Assembly (NCBI RefSeq): GCF_020733705.1
Contig: NZ_JAJFZM010000001.1
Coordinates: 1,426,001-1,490,000, forward strand
Reading direction: 5' to 3'
Length of the DNA: 64,000 bases
Source of the DNA: Nocardia australiensis
GTDB lineage: Bacteria; Actinomycetota; Actinomycetes; Mycobacteriales; Mycobacteriaceae
Of the stretch, positions 6,851-15,230 are shown one piece after another (position 1 is the first letter of the stretch; every line of letters starts with the position of its first letter). Position numbers and translations under genes: made by a program. Under the pieces are notes generated by a model. That model had not been told where the DNA came from. It worked only from the letters and a program-made list of their open reading frames with translations, and searched no databases.

Positions 6851-8731
6851 GTGAGCATCGAATCGGTGGCTTACAGCCAGATGTACCGGCGGGCGAACGC
6901 GCCGGAGGAGCAGCGGCCGTTCCGGCTGGCGACAGCCAAGCGGATCCTGCGGTTCGCCGGGCCGCATCGGCGCCGGATCGGCGCGTTCCTGCTGTTCAGC
7001 GTGATGTCGGCGCTGCTGGCGGTGGCGACGCCGGTGCTGGCCGGGCGGGTGGTCAATGACATCGTCGGCGGTTCGGCACCACGTACCGTTGTCATCCTCG
7101 CGCTCATTATCGGCGGTCTCGCGATCGCGGACGCGGCGCTAGGGGTGGTGGTGCGATGGCTGTCGTCGCGGATCGGTGAGGGGCTGATCCTGGATCTGCG
7201 CACAGCCGTGTTCGACCATGTGCAGAAGATGCCGGTGGCGTTCTTCACACGAACCAGGACCGGCGCGCTGGTCAGCCGACTGAACAGCGATGTGATCGGC
7301 GCACAACGCGCATTCAGCGACACCCTGTCGGGAGTGGTGACCAACCTGGTGACCCTCGTGCTGACACTCGCGGTAATGGTGCGTATCTCCTGGCAGATCA
7401 CGCTGCTCGCGCTGGTACTGCTGCCGGTGTTCGTTTTTCCCGCGCGGCGTATGGGCAATCGGCTCGCGGCTCTGCAACGCGAAGCCGCCGGACTCAATGC
7501 GGCCATGAGCACCCAGATGACGGAGCGATTCTCCGCGCCGGGTGCGACGTTGGTGAAACTGTTCGGCCGTCCGCGACAGGAGTCCGACGAGTTCGAGCTG
7601 CGGGCACGGCGGGTGCGTGACATCGGGGTGCGCACTGCGATGCTCCAAACCGTCTTCGTCACCTCGCTCACCCTGGTTTCGGCGCTGGCGCTCGCGCTGG
7701 TCTACGGGCTCGGCGGCTGGTATGCGCTGCGCGGGCAACTGGACGCGGGCTCGGTCGTATCGCTTTCACTGCTGCTGACCAGGCTCTACACACCGCTGAC
7801 CGCGCTGGCCAGCGCCCGGATGGAGATCATGTCGGCGCTGGTGAGCTTCGAGCGGGTGTTCGAGGTGCTCGACCTGAAACCGCTGATCGAGGACGCGCCC
7901 GACGCGGTCGCTGTGCCCGCGGGGCCGGTCGCGGTCGAACTGGACGATGTCACCTTCGGCTACCCTTCGGCCGACAAGGTGTCGCTGGCCTCCCTGGAGG
8001 CTGTCGCGACGCTGGATACTCGCGGTGGCGTCGAGGTGCTGCACAATGTGTCGCTGCGGGCCGAGCCCGGTCAACTCGTCGCGCTGGTCGGTTCGTCGGG
8101 TGCCGGCAAATCGACAATCGCACAGCTGGTTTCCCGCCTCTATGACGTGGATGGTGGCGCGGTACGCCTCAACGGGACCGATGTGCGCGACCTGACCACC
8201 ACCTCGATCCGCGACACCGTCGGCCTGGTCACCCAGGACGGACACCTCTTCCACGACACGATTCGCGCGAATCTGCTGCTGGCCAGGCCCGAAGCCACGC
8301 AGGACGAGCTGTGGGACGCGTTGGAGCGGGCGCGGTTGGGCAACCTGGTGACGTCGCTGCAAGACGGTCTCGACACCGTGGTCGGCGAACGCGGCTACCG
8401 CCTCTCCGGCGGCGAGCGCCAACGGCTCACCATCGCGCGCCTACTGCTGAAGCAACCGAGGGTGGTGATCCTGGACGAGGCGACCGCATCGCTCGACTCG
8501 ACCTCGGAAGCCGCTGTCCAGGAGGCACTTTCCGAGGCGCTGGACGGTCGTACCGCCCTGGTGATCGCCCACCGCCTGTCCACGGTTCGCGCCGCCGACC
8601 AGATCTTGGTGTTGGAGGACGGCCGAATTGTGGAGCGCGGCACCCATACTGAGCTACTCGATGCCGATGGGCGCTACGCGGAGCTGTATCGCACGCAGTT
8701 CGCGGACGAGCCCGTCACCACTGCCGCATGA
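6851..8731 (+). CDS. ABC exporter, fused permease and ATPase (MsbA/MDR-type half-transporter)
   Basis: A 626-aa inner-membrane exporter half. The GTG at 6851 has AGGGAG about 8 nt upstream and is preferred over the in-frame ATG at 6818. A six-helix type 1 transmembrane domain occupies about 35-325. The nucleotide-binding domain follows, with Walker A (GSSGAGKST), signature LSGGERQRL, Walker B (VVILDEAT) and H-loop (VIAHRLST). Half-transporters work as dimers, so this one either homodimerises or needs a partner elsewhere. Members export lipids, peptides or drugs; nothing nearby indicates the substrate. Confidence 0.9.
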   Translation: MSIESVAYSQMYRRANAPEEQRPFRLATAKRILRFAGPHRRRIGAFLLFSVMSALLAVATPVLAGRVVNDIVGGSAPRTVVILALIIGGLAIADAALGVVVRWLSSRIGEGLILDLRTAVFDHVQKMPVAFFTRTRTGALVSRLNSDVIGAQRAFSDTLSGVVTNLVTLVLTLAVMVRISWQITLLALVLLPVFVFPARRMGNRLAALQREAAGLNAAMSTQMTERFSAPGATLVKLFGRPRQESDEFELRARRVRDIGVRTAMLQTVFVTSLTLVSALALALVYGLGGWYALRGQLDAGSVVSLSLLLTRLYTPLTALASARMEIMSALVSFERVFEVLDLKPLIEDAPDAVAVPAGPVAVELDDVTFGYPSADKVSLASLEAVATLDTRGGVEVLHNVSLRAEPGQLVALVGSSGAGKSTIAQLVSRLYDVDGGAVRLNGTDVRDLTTTSIRDTVGLVTQDGHLFHDTIRANLLLARPEATQDELWDALERARLGNLVTSLQDGLDTVVGERGYRLSGGERQRLTIARLLLKQPRVVILDEATASLDSTSEAAVQEALSEALDGRTALVIAHRLSTVRAADQILVLEDGRIVERGTHTELLDADGRYAELYRTQFADEPVTTAA

Positions 8732-8751
8732 TCATCCAGCCGCCACGAGCG

Positions 8752-9054
8752 TCAGAAGAAGTAGGCGGACCCCGACGAACTCCCGGTCCCGTACCCCAGG
8801 CTCACGAGCCAATTCCGGAAGGCGATCAATGCTCCGCCAACCGGCCCCGGATCGGAGCACGAACCGCCGACCGAAGAGAACGTGCAACCGTCATTCGCGA
8901 CCGGTGACGCGATGTCCGCACCGGTGACGACCTGACCATTGTCGGCCGAAGCCGTGGCTACCGGCCCGGACAGCACACCCGCGACTACCGCACCGGCCAA
9001 CACCAGGCCACTGATCCCACGTTTCCACCGCACACTGCCGTTCGAAGTCCGCAT
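8752..9054 (-). CDS. Small secreted hypothetical protein
   Basis: A 100-aa protein starting at ATG 9054; the frame extends to 9159 but the extra residues lack signal character. It has a Sec signal peptide: basic start (RTSNGSVRWKRG), hydrophobic core (ISGLVLAGAVVAGVLSG), cleavage after ATASA. The mature part is about 65 aa, carries two Cys that could form a disulfide (CTFSSVGGSC) and ends in a G/S-rich segment. It resembles the short exported proteins common in Nocardia and Mycobacterium. Function unknown. Confidence 0.6.
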   Translation of the reverse strand: MRTSNGSVRWKRGISGLVLAGAVVAGVLSGPVATASADNGQVVTGADIASPVANDGCTFSSVGGSCSDPGPVGGALIAFRNWLVSLGYGTGSSSGSAYFF

Positions 9055-9155
9055 GTGTGCGAACGTACCGCACCCAAGGTCAAGGATCCCGACGCGCTCG
9101 AAGACACGGCGGCGCTGCCGTGCCTTCGAGTCGGTCGCACCCAGATTCACCAACG

Positions 9156-9467
9156 TCATCTCTCGGCGTCAGCGGGTAGATCGGCCATATTCAATAGCGC
9201 TGCCCAGTATTCCTCGCGGACCGCGTTCCACAGGGTTTCGTGTTTGGGGAACCACTCGCGGACCTGGGCCAGGTCCGGGAGGCGCTCGTCGTCGAAGAAC
9301 ACCGAGCCCGGTTGGGCGGTCGGGAGCGGCCTTCCCGGGTATTGGTAGGCCTGAGACGAGTCGGTCGCTATTCGCAGCCGCACCACCCGGACGTTACGGT
9401 CGACCAAGCGCCACTGGGCCAGCTTCCCGTCTCGGGTTTCAGTGGTGCGCAACGTATATCGGCTCAT
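9156..9467 (-). CDS. Hypothetical protein, second gene of a coupled pair
   Basis: A 103-aa soluble protein starting at ATG 9467, which overlaps the upstream stop (ATGA). Beta-rich N-terminus (MSRYTLRTTETRDGKLAQWR), then a helical half with conserved-looking aromatic residues (REWFPKHETLWNAVREEYWA). No family is recognised. It lies divergently from the second WhiJ/DUF397 locus at 9919 and may be part of the same accessory cassette. Confidence 0.6.
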   Translation of the reverse strand: MSRYTLRTTETRDGKLAQWRLVDRNVRVVRLRIATDSSQAYQYPGRPLPTAQPGSVFFDDERLPDLAQVREWFPKHETLWNAVREEYWAALLNMADLPADAER

Positions 9468-9664
9468 TGTGATCCCTGTCGGTGGAACTTCCCGGTGCCG
9501 GAGGGCTGGACACCCCGGCACCCGGAAGATCGTTCGGCTTCGCTCAGCGCCCACGCGCGCAACCCGGCCGTGACCGCGCACACGACATCGACTTGCAGCG
9601 GCGGGAAGGGCCCCGGGACACCGAGCCCGTCCGGTATTCGTTGCGGCAGTTCTGGACTCGACAT
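9464..9664 (-). CDS. Hypothetical protein, first gene of a coupled pair
   Basis: A 66-aa protein. ATG 9664 has an excellent ribosome binding site (GGGGAGG, 3-4 nt upstream), although the frame stays open to 9784. Contains PFPPLQVDVVCAVTAGLRAW followed by a polar tail. The four-nucleotide overlap with the next gene suggests the two proteins act together. No family recognised; function unknown. Confidence 0.5.
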   Translation of the reverse strand: MSSPELPQRIPDGLGVPGPFPPLQVDVVCAVTAGLRAWALSEAERSSGCRGVQPSGTGKFHRQGSQ

Positions 9665-9918
9665 GGGTCCTCCCCGTTTCTCTAGCGTTCGAAGTTGAGT
9701 GCGCGACACCCGGTACTTGCGGCCCACCGCTGGTGGGTTTGCTCCCTGCCGCACCGCAATGCCGCGCGCCAATAACGACACCACCGGCCCTGACCAGGCA
9801 CAACGATGACGCGGAATCCCGTGTGAGATCTTCTATTTCGCCAGACAACGTTCCGCGAACCGTGTAAAACTGGTTTCGCTCCCTGCCGTCGCTATGTTCC
9901 GTCTACGAAGGAAACGAG

Positions 9919-10800
9919 ATGGCTGACGAAGACAGCACACTGCCCCGACGACAGTTGGGGCGGCAGTTACGGCAGTACCGAGATGAAATGGGCCTGACAC
10001 TGGCCAAAGCGGCGCGGCTGGTCGAAGTGGGCACGACTACGTTGCATCGGCTCGAAAAGGGCCAGGCCGCAAAGGTACGGGTTCGCATTATTGCGCACTT
10101 GTGTGAGATTTACGAACGGTCCGCTGAGGAGACCGAGGCGGTTCGGCTCCTTGCCGCGCAGGCTGCGGTCAAGAGCTGGCACGCTGAGTACAACGATCTG
10201 CTACCCGACAACTTCGACAACTATGTCGGCCTCGAAGCAGCTGCCCAGCAACTTTTTTCGTATCAAGAGCTGGTGCCTGGGTTGCTCCAGACCGAGGACT
10301 ATGCCCGAACCATGATCGGCATGTACTTCACGGAGGAGACGGATCGAGAGATAGACCGCCGAGTCAAACTTCGAATGAAGCGGCAATCCATCATCAAACG
10401 GAAGACCGAGCCGGTCACACTCAACGTGGTTCTGCACGAATCCGCTCTACATCGCGCAGTGGGTAGCCCCCGGATCATGGCCATCCAATTGCGTCATCTG
10501 GCCGATGCCAGCACGTGGCCGAATGTCTCCGTGCGGCTGTTGCCGTTCTCAGCGGGCATGCCGATGGGGCTGTTGCCAGGGCCCTTCGTGATCCTGAATT
10601 TCGGAATCGACGGCAAAGGGCGACCAGTGGAACCAACCGTGGTCTACGTCGAGAGTGTGGTCACCGCAAACATCTACCTCGAGAAGCACGGAGACGTCGC
10701 CCGCTATCGTGCGGTATCGGCGGCTTTACACGATGCCGCGCTGGGCGATGCAGAGAGCAGAGCGCTGCTGAGGAAGATAGCGAAGGAGTATCAATTGTGA
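9919..10800 (+). CDS. WhiJ-type XRE-family regulator with DUF5753 domain (second copy)
   Basis: A 293-aa regulator, clearly paralogous to the one at 314-1222 (shared STLPRRQLGR, TTLHRLEKGQA, VKSWHAEYNDLLPDNFD, LLQTEDYA, VVLHESALHRAVG, LRHLADAS). Helix-turn-helix at about 10-65, DUF5753 at about 100-285. AAGGAAACGAG precedes the ATG. The stop overlaps the GTG of the next gene, a DUF397 protein, the usual regulator/partner arrangement. DUF5753 is thought to be a ligand- or partner-sensing domain. Target genes unknown. Confidence 0.88.
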   Translation: MADEDSTLPRRQLGRQLRQYRDEMGLTLAKAARLVEVGTTTLHRLEKGQAAKVRVRIIAHLCEIYERSAEETEAVRLLAAQAAVKSWHAEYNDLLPDNFDNYVGLEAAAQQLFSYQELVPGLLQTEDYARTMIGMYFTEETDREIDRRVKLRMKRQSIIKRKTEPVTLNVVLHESALHRAVGSPRIMAIQLRHLADASTWPNVSVRLLPFSAGMPMGLLPGPFVILNFGIDGKGRPVEPTVVYVESVVTANIYLEKHGDVARYRAVSAALHDAALGDAESRALLRKIAKEYQL

Positions 10801-11003
10801 ACGTGAACCTTGCTGACGCTGAGTGGTTCAAGAGCAGCCGAAGCCAGGGCGGCTCGGAGTGCGTAGAGGTGGCCTTCCTCAACGGCGGACACGTCGGCGT
10901 CCGCGACTCCAAAAACCCCACCAGCCCGGCTCTAGTCTTCACCCCAGGAGAGTGGTCCGCCTTCGTAACCCACACCCGTGCAGGAGAATTCGGACACCAG
11001 TAG
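10797..11003 (+). CDS. DUF397 domain protein (intact)
   Basis: A 68-aa protein starting at GTG 10797, four nucleotides inside the stop of the WhiJ-type gene. It carries the complete DUF397 signature: AEWFKSSRSQGGSECVEVA, VGVRDSKNP, LVFTPGEWSAF and a final GEF. This intact copy is a useful reference for the frameshift in the gene at 122-317. Likely a co-regulator or antagonist of the adjacent regulator; the role is inferred from family precedent. Confidence 0.88.
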   Translation: MNVNLADAEWFKSSRSQGGSECVEVAFLNGGHVGVRDSKNPTSPALVFTPGEWSAFVTHTRAGEFGHQ

Positions 11004-11326
11004 AGACGAGAGCCGATCGCCGGTCGTGTCGCATTAGACCGGCAACCATCAAGTAGCCAGCTTGATACATCTATGCCCCTCGGAGGCAATCCCGATCGGC
11101 GTGAGCGAAGTGGTGGCTCATTCCTAACTACAAAGCCACCATTTCACTCGCACCGACATCCAGACCACATCCGCAGCCTGTCCACCCTCCCGACTTGCCT
11201 GAGTCAACCGTGCATGACCGCCCGTATCCGGCCTGGCCCGGTGGCCGGAATGGCGCTAGCATTGACAGCATTGAATGCATCGGCTGATGGATGGGGGCAT
11301 GGGGCATGGCTATGGAGGTTCTTGCG
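11004..11326. other. Intergenic region before vapBC, holds repeat copy 1
   Basis: No gene recognised. It contains the left copy (11143-11209) of a degenerate direct repeat whose other copy follows vapC. The remaining sequence must include the vapBC promoter, but I cannot point to clear boxes. Confidence 0.45.
11143..11209. repeat. Degenerate direct repeat, copy 1 (left of vapBC)
   Basis: 67 bp, about 80% identical by eye to 12014-12088. Shared blocks are TTCACTCG, CCGAC, CCACATCC and TTGCCTGAGTC. Copy 2 has a short insertion near its left third. The pair brackets the toxin-antitoxin genes. Confidence 0.6.
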
Positions 11327-11572
11327 GTGGCGACACTGACGGTGCGCGGATTAGATGACGACCTACACGCCCGGCTACGGGTACGAGCGGCACATAACGG
11401 CAGGTCGATGGAGGCCGAGGTACGGGAGATCCTGCGGGAACAGCTCACCAATCCGGTCGAGCCAGGCGGGCTCGGTAGCCGTATCCATGCGCGAGCCGCC
11501 GCGGTCGGCGGTTTCGAACTCGAACTACCCCCGCGCAACGAGTACGCCCGTCCGGTGGAGTTCGGCGGGTGA
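11327..11572 (+). CDS. vapB: VapB/FitA-type antitoxin (ribbon-helix-helix)
   Basis: An 81-aa antitoxin. The GTG at 11327 has GGAGG 8 nt upstream and gives the classical FitA-like start (MATLTVRGLDDDLHARLRVR), a ribbon-helix-helix DNA-binding domain. The helix AAHNGRSMEAEVREILREQL and a toxin-neutralising tail follow. It overlaps the toxin gene by four nucleotides. By family precedent it neutralises the PIN-domain toxin and represses the operon as a complex. Confidence 0.85.
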   Translation: MATLTVRGLDDDLHARLRVRAAHNGRSMEAEVREILREQLTNPVEPGGLGSRIHARAAAVGGFELELPPRNEYARPVEFGG

Positions 11573-11991
11573 TCATCCTCGACACGAACGTGTTATCGGA
11601 ACTGCTTCGGCCGCAACCGAATCCGAACGTCACCGCGTGGGTCGATTCGTTGCCCACCGACGAACTCGCGACGACGGCGGTGTGCGCTGCGGAACTCTGG
11701 TACGGCGCCGCACGCCTTCGCGACGGGCGGCAAAAGTCCGACCTCGCGTATGTCATCGACGGCATGATCAATAAGGACCTACGTGGCCGTATCGAGGTTT
11801 TCGATGTTCATGCGGCGGCACAGTATGCGCTGATCATGGCGGACCGCGAGCAAATCGGGCGGCCGATCAGCATCTTCGACGGGCAGATAGCGGCGATCTG
11901 CCACACCCGCAACGCCGTACTGGCCACCCGAAATACGAAGGACTTCGAGAAGACCGGAATTGACCTCGTCAATCCATGGCAGCCGACATGA
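11569..11991 (+). CDS. vapC: VapC/FitB-type toxin, PIN-domain ribonuclease
   Basis: A 140-aa PIN-domain protein with GTG start overlapping vapB. Expected acidic residues are present: D5 in ILDTNVLSE, E42 in AAELWYGA, D104 in SIFDGQIAA and D125 in TRNTKDF. PIN toxins are Mg-dependent RNases that cut tRNA, rRNA or mRNA, released when the antitoxin is degraded. Full length and apparently intact. RNA target not predictable. Confidence 0.88.
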   Translation: MIILDTNVLSELLRPQPNPNVTAWVDSLPTDELATTAVCAAELWYGAARLRDGRQKSDLAYVIDGMINKDLRGRIEVFDVHAAAQYALIMADREQIGRPISIFDGQIAAICHTRNAVLATRNTKDFEKTGIDLVNPWQPT

Positions 11992-12013
11992 AGGCGTCGA
12001 CGTGACAGTCCAC

Positions 12014-12088
12014 TTCACTCGCGCCGACGTCCCCGCACCCAAGCCACATCCACGGCCGGTACGCCTTCCCGGGTTGCCTGAGTCGACC
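12014..12088. repeat. Degenerate direct repeat, copy 2 (right of vapBC)
   Basis: 75 bp, starting 22 nt after the vapC stop; partner of 11143-11209. It is open in one frame (HFTRADVPAPKPHPRP) for about 36 codons, but no such product is recognised. Confidence 0.6.
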
Positions 12089-12201
12089 CTGGCAGCCAGC
12101 GGAAGGTGATCGCAGATGCGGGCTGATACGGACGGGCACAGCCGGACGCATAGGGCCAGCCGGGGTTGCCGCTGTGTCGTCACAGGCTGTCTTGCCCGAG
12201 A

Positions 12202-13191
12202 TCAGAATTCACCCGCGACACCGAAAACTGTGCGACCAGAGTGGGTTCCGTGTTGGATGGCGTGCAGGACCTTACCGGCGTCGGTGATGGGGGAGAAGTG
12301 TTCGATTGTCGAAAGATGTTGGGGGCGTAGTTCTTTGCCGAGCTTCGCCCAGAAGTCGCGGCGCTTTTCGATTGCGATACTGACGGAGTCGATGCCGAGT
12401 AGGGCCACGCCGCGCAGGATGAACGGCAAGACGGTGGCAGGCAGGGCAGTGCCGCCGGTCAGGCCGCTGACGGCGACCGCGCCGCCGTAGCCGATGGAGC
12501 TGAGGATGTAGGCGAGGGATTCGCCACCAACACTGTCGACGGCGGCGGCCCACTGAGCCTTGGACAGCGGTCGGACCTTGGCGTCACCGGGTAGCCGGCC
12601 GATCACCTCGTTCGCGCCGAGTTCGGCGAGTAGATCGCCCGCGTCGGTTTTTCCGGTCGAGGCGATCACCTCGAACCCGAGCCCGGAGAGGATGTCGATG
12701 CTGACGCTGCCAACCCCGCCGGTCGCGCCGGTGACCAGCACGGGGCCGTCATCGGGGGTGAGGCCACGGTCGAGCAACGACTGCACGCTCAGCGCGGCAG
12801 TGAAACCGGCCGTACCGAGGGCGGCGGCGTCGCCAGGGCTCAGCCCATCGAGCTTGACCACCCATTCGGCGGGGACTCTGGCGTATTCGGCGAAACCGCC
12901 GTTATGTGAGACGCCGATGTCATAGCCGTGCGCGACCACCAGATCGCCGGGGACGAAGTCTTCGTCCTCCGACGCGACGACCTCACCGGTGAGGTCGATA
13001 CCCGGCACAATCGGGTACTTGCGGACCACACCCGCGCCCGGGGTGATGGCCAACGCGTCCTTATAGTTCGCGCTCGAGTAGTGCACCTTGATCGTCACGG
13101 TGCCCGGCCCGAGGAACTCCTCGCTGATCTGCTGCCGCGCCAAGACGATCCCACTGTCCGATTCGCTTGCGACCATCGCCCAGAACTCCAT
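12202..13191 (-). CDS. NADP-dependent quinone oxidoreductase / acrylyl-CoA reductase (YhdH/AcuI-like MDR)
   Basis: A 329-aa zinc-independent medium-chain dehydrogenase/reductase. N-terminal GroES-like domain (VHYSSANYKDALAITPG, VPGIDLTGEVVASED), then a Rossmann nucleotide-binding domain with the YhdH-family loop VTGATGGVGSVSIDIL at about 150-165. In the family these enzymes use NADPH to reduce acrylyl-CoA or quinone-type enones. Start taken at the ATG that gives the family length. It stands alone between vapBC and dinB2. Confidence 0.85.
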   Translation of the reverse strand: MEFWAMVASESDSGIVLARQQISEEFLGPGTVTIKVHYSSANYKDALAITPGAGVVRKYPIVPGIDLTGEVVASEDEDFVPGDLVVAHGYDIGVSHNGGFAEYARVPAEWVVKLDGLSPGDAAALGTAGFTAALSVQSLLDRGLTPDDGPVLVTGATGGVGSVSIDILSGLGFEVIASTGKTDAGDLLAELGANEVIGRLPGDAKVRPLSKAQWAAAVDSVGGESLAYILSSIGYGGAVAVSGLTGGTALPATVLPFILRGVALLGIDSVSIAIEKRRDFWAKLGKELRPQHLSTIEHFSPITDAGKVLHAIQHGTHSGRTVFGVAGEF

Positions 13192-13333
13192 GTGGAAAGC
13201 TTACGAGGGTCGGTGCGCGCCGGGCCAGAAGCCGTGGCGAGCTACCGACCGATTCGCGAAACTGCGGATGACAGCCCTTGCCGATGACAGCGCAATGCGC
13301 TGATGCGGCCGGCACGGGTAGTCGAAAGACGGC

Positions 13334-14404
13334 TCACTCCGGGACCAATTCGAGGCGGACTCCCAGTAGGCGCACCGGGCGCTCGAGGTCGAAACGGTCG
13401 ATGATCCGCAGGGCCGTTTCCACGATCGGGACGATGTCGGTGGCTGGTTCGGGGAGTTTTTCCTGCTTGCTTCGAGTGTAGAAGGTGTTGGTGCGGACGG
13501 TGACCGAGACGCGGACGCTGATGCGGCCCGCGGCGGCCATTTCCTCGGCGACCTCGGTGGCCAGCCGCGCGACCTGGGTGCGGATCTCCCCGGGATCGGT
13601 GAGATCACGCGGAAACGTCTCGGATTTGCTGCGGCCCACCGGAATTCGCGGCTCGGTCGTGACATCGGTATCGCCTTTGCCGTGGCCGAGGACCCACAGA
13701 TAGGGGCCGGTGTTCGGGCCGAATTCGGCGGCGAGGCGCTGGCGATCGGCGGCCATCAGGTCGGCGACCGTCTCGATCCCCAGCTCGGCCAGGCGTGCGG
13801 CGATCCGGCTTCCGATGCCCCACAGCGCATTCGTCGGCCGATGCGCCATCACCTCGGTCCAGTTCTCGGCCGTGAGCCGGAAGACGCCTTCAGCCGCACC
13901 CGCGCCCACATCCGGTGCCGCTGACGACTTGCCGGTTGATTTGGCGAATCCGGTGGCGAGTTTGGCGGTGAGCTTGTTGTCGCCGATCCCAACCGAGCAG
14001 CCGAGATCCAATTCGGCGATAGCACTGCGTATCTCGCGAGCAAGAGCGGCGGGATCGTCGGTGTCGGCAGCGAGGAATGCCTCATCCCAACCCCAAACCT
14101 CGACGCGGCCGGGGAAGGTCCGCAATAGCGACATGACCTCGTCCGATGCCTCCTCATAGGTGGCCATATCCAGCGGCAGGAACACCCCTTCGGGGCATTT
14201 GCGCTGCGCGCTGCGCAACGCCATGCCCGCACGCACCCCGAACGCGCGGGCCGGATAGGACGCACACGTCACCACCTTGCGCGGCTCGGTCGGGTCACCA
14301 TTGCCGCCGACGATGACCGGCAGCCCACGCAACTCGGGATGGCGACGGAACTCGACCGCCGCCTGGAACTGGTCGAGATCGACATGCAACAGCCACCTGG
14401 CCAT
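13334..14404 (-). CDS. dinB2: Y-family DNA polymerase, DinB2 type
   Basis: A 356-aa translesion polymerase starting at ATG 14404 (a GTG three codons upstream is possible). Catalytic acidic residues: D9 in HVDLDQFQ and D107-E108 in VEVWGWDEAFL. The palm continues VVTCASYPARAFGVRAGM; the helix-hairpin-helix and little-finger regions are present. It follows the mycobacterial DinB2 pattern (HVDLDQF-, GGNGDPTEPRKVVTCASY, WGWDEA) rather than DinB1. The steric-gate position (Tyr or Phe in most Y-family enzymes, Leu14 in M. smegmatis DinB2) is Gln14 here. No beta-clamp motif is obvious at the C-terminus. Family is certain; consequences of Gln14 are inference. Confidence 0.9.
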   Translation of the reverse strand: MARWLLHVDLDQFQAAVEFRRHPELRGLPVIVGGNGDPTEPRKVVTCASYPARAFGVRAGMALRSAQRKCPEGVFLPLDMATYEEASDEVMSLLRTFPGRVEVWGWDEAFLAADTDDPAALAREIRSAIAELDLGCSVGIGDNKLTAKLATGFAKSTGKSSAAPDVGAGAAEGVFRLTAENWTEVMAHRPTNALWGIGSRIAARLAELGIETVADLMAADRQRLAAEFGPNTGPYLWVLGHGKGDTDVTTEPRIPVGRSKSETFPRDLTDPGEIRTQVARLATEVAEEMAAAGRISVRVSVTVRTNTFYTRSKQEKLPEPATDIVPIVETALRIIDRFDLERPVRLLGVRLELVPE

Positions 14405-14571
14405 CCGCGCCACCCGCCTCTCCGCGTCTCCAGTCTGCCAGCGCTACCTGCGGCGGCCGACGCTCCGAAGTGTCGTACGTGCGATATCAGCTCATGGTTG
14501 GTGAGTTCGGACGGTACTCCAGCGCGGGTCCGTCGTAGGATCGCTGGCACACGAGCAAGGGAAACAATCCG

Positions 14572-15180
14572 ATGACCGACGCACAGGAGAACCTGCCCGC
14601 GCTGCCCGAGGTTCGGATCGGCGACACGGACCGGGAGATCGCGGCGCGCCAGCTGCGGATCGCCATGGACGAGGGCCAGCTCGACCTGATGGAGCTGGAC
14701 AAACGACTCGCCTCGGTCTACGCCGCGCAGACCTCGACCGAGTTAGTGGCCGTAACAGCCGACCTGCCGGTGGCCGCCGCGGCGCGCGAGCCGATCGAAC
14801 TCCGCACCGGCAGCGGGTCACGGGATAAGAGTGGTCATTGGATCGTCCCGCCCGAACTCACGGCCGAATGTAGTTCCGGCACAATCACCATCGACTTCAC
14901 TCAGGCGCTGTGCACGCATCGCGAGGTGGTGGTGCACGCGGCGGTGCGGTCGGGCGCCATCCGGTTGCTCGTGCCGCACGGCTGGCGGGTCGATCTCGAT
15001 CGAGTGCGCACCGGCAGTGGCGCCGTGCAGAACAAGGTGACCGAACCGCCGTTACCAGGCTCGACACTGATCCGAGTCGACGGGGAGATCGGTTCCGGCG
15101 TGATCGTGGCCGGATATCCACGCCCGCCAAGGCGATCGTTCTTGGCGTGGATACTTCGCCGCCCGCGCCCGGCGGCCTAG
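14572..15180 (+). CDS. DUF1707 domain protein
   Basis: A 202-aa protein. The N-terminal DUF1707 domain (PEVRIGDTDREIAARQLRIA, then GQLDLMELDKRL.SVYAAQT) is a short helical module with the xRxSDxDRE-like core, frequent in actinobacteria. The C-terminal half (about 85-190) is a beta-rich domain of the cell-wall-active antibiotics-response type (GTITIDFTQALC, GAIRLLVPHGWRVDLD, LIRVDGEIGSGVIVAGYPRP), often an anti-sigma or envelope-stress output domain. No transmembrane segment. Transcribed just before the frameshifted thioesterase. Confidence 0.8.
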   Translation: MTDAQENLPALPEVRIGDTDREIAARQLRIAMDEGQLDLMELDKRLASVYAAQTSTELVAVTADLPVAAAAREPIELRTGSGSRDKSGHWIVPPELTAECSSGTITIDFTQALCTHREVVVHAAVRSGAIRLLVPHGWRVDLDRVRTGSGAVQNKVTEPPLPGSTLIRVDGEIGSGVIVAGYPRPPRRSFLAWILRRPRPAA

Positions 15181-15230
15181 GACACTACGGCTTGGACAAC
15201 GCTACGAATCACGAACCACGGAGGAGCCCT

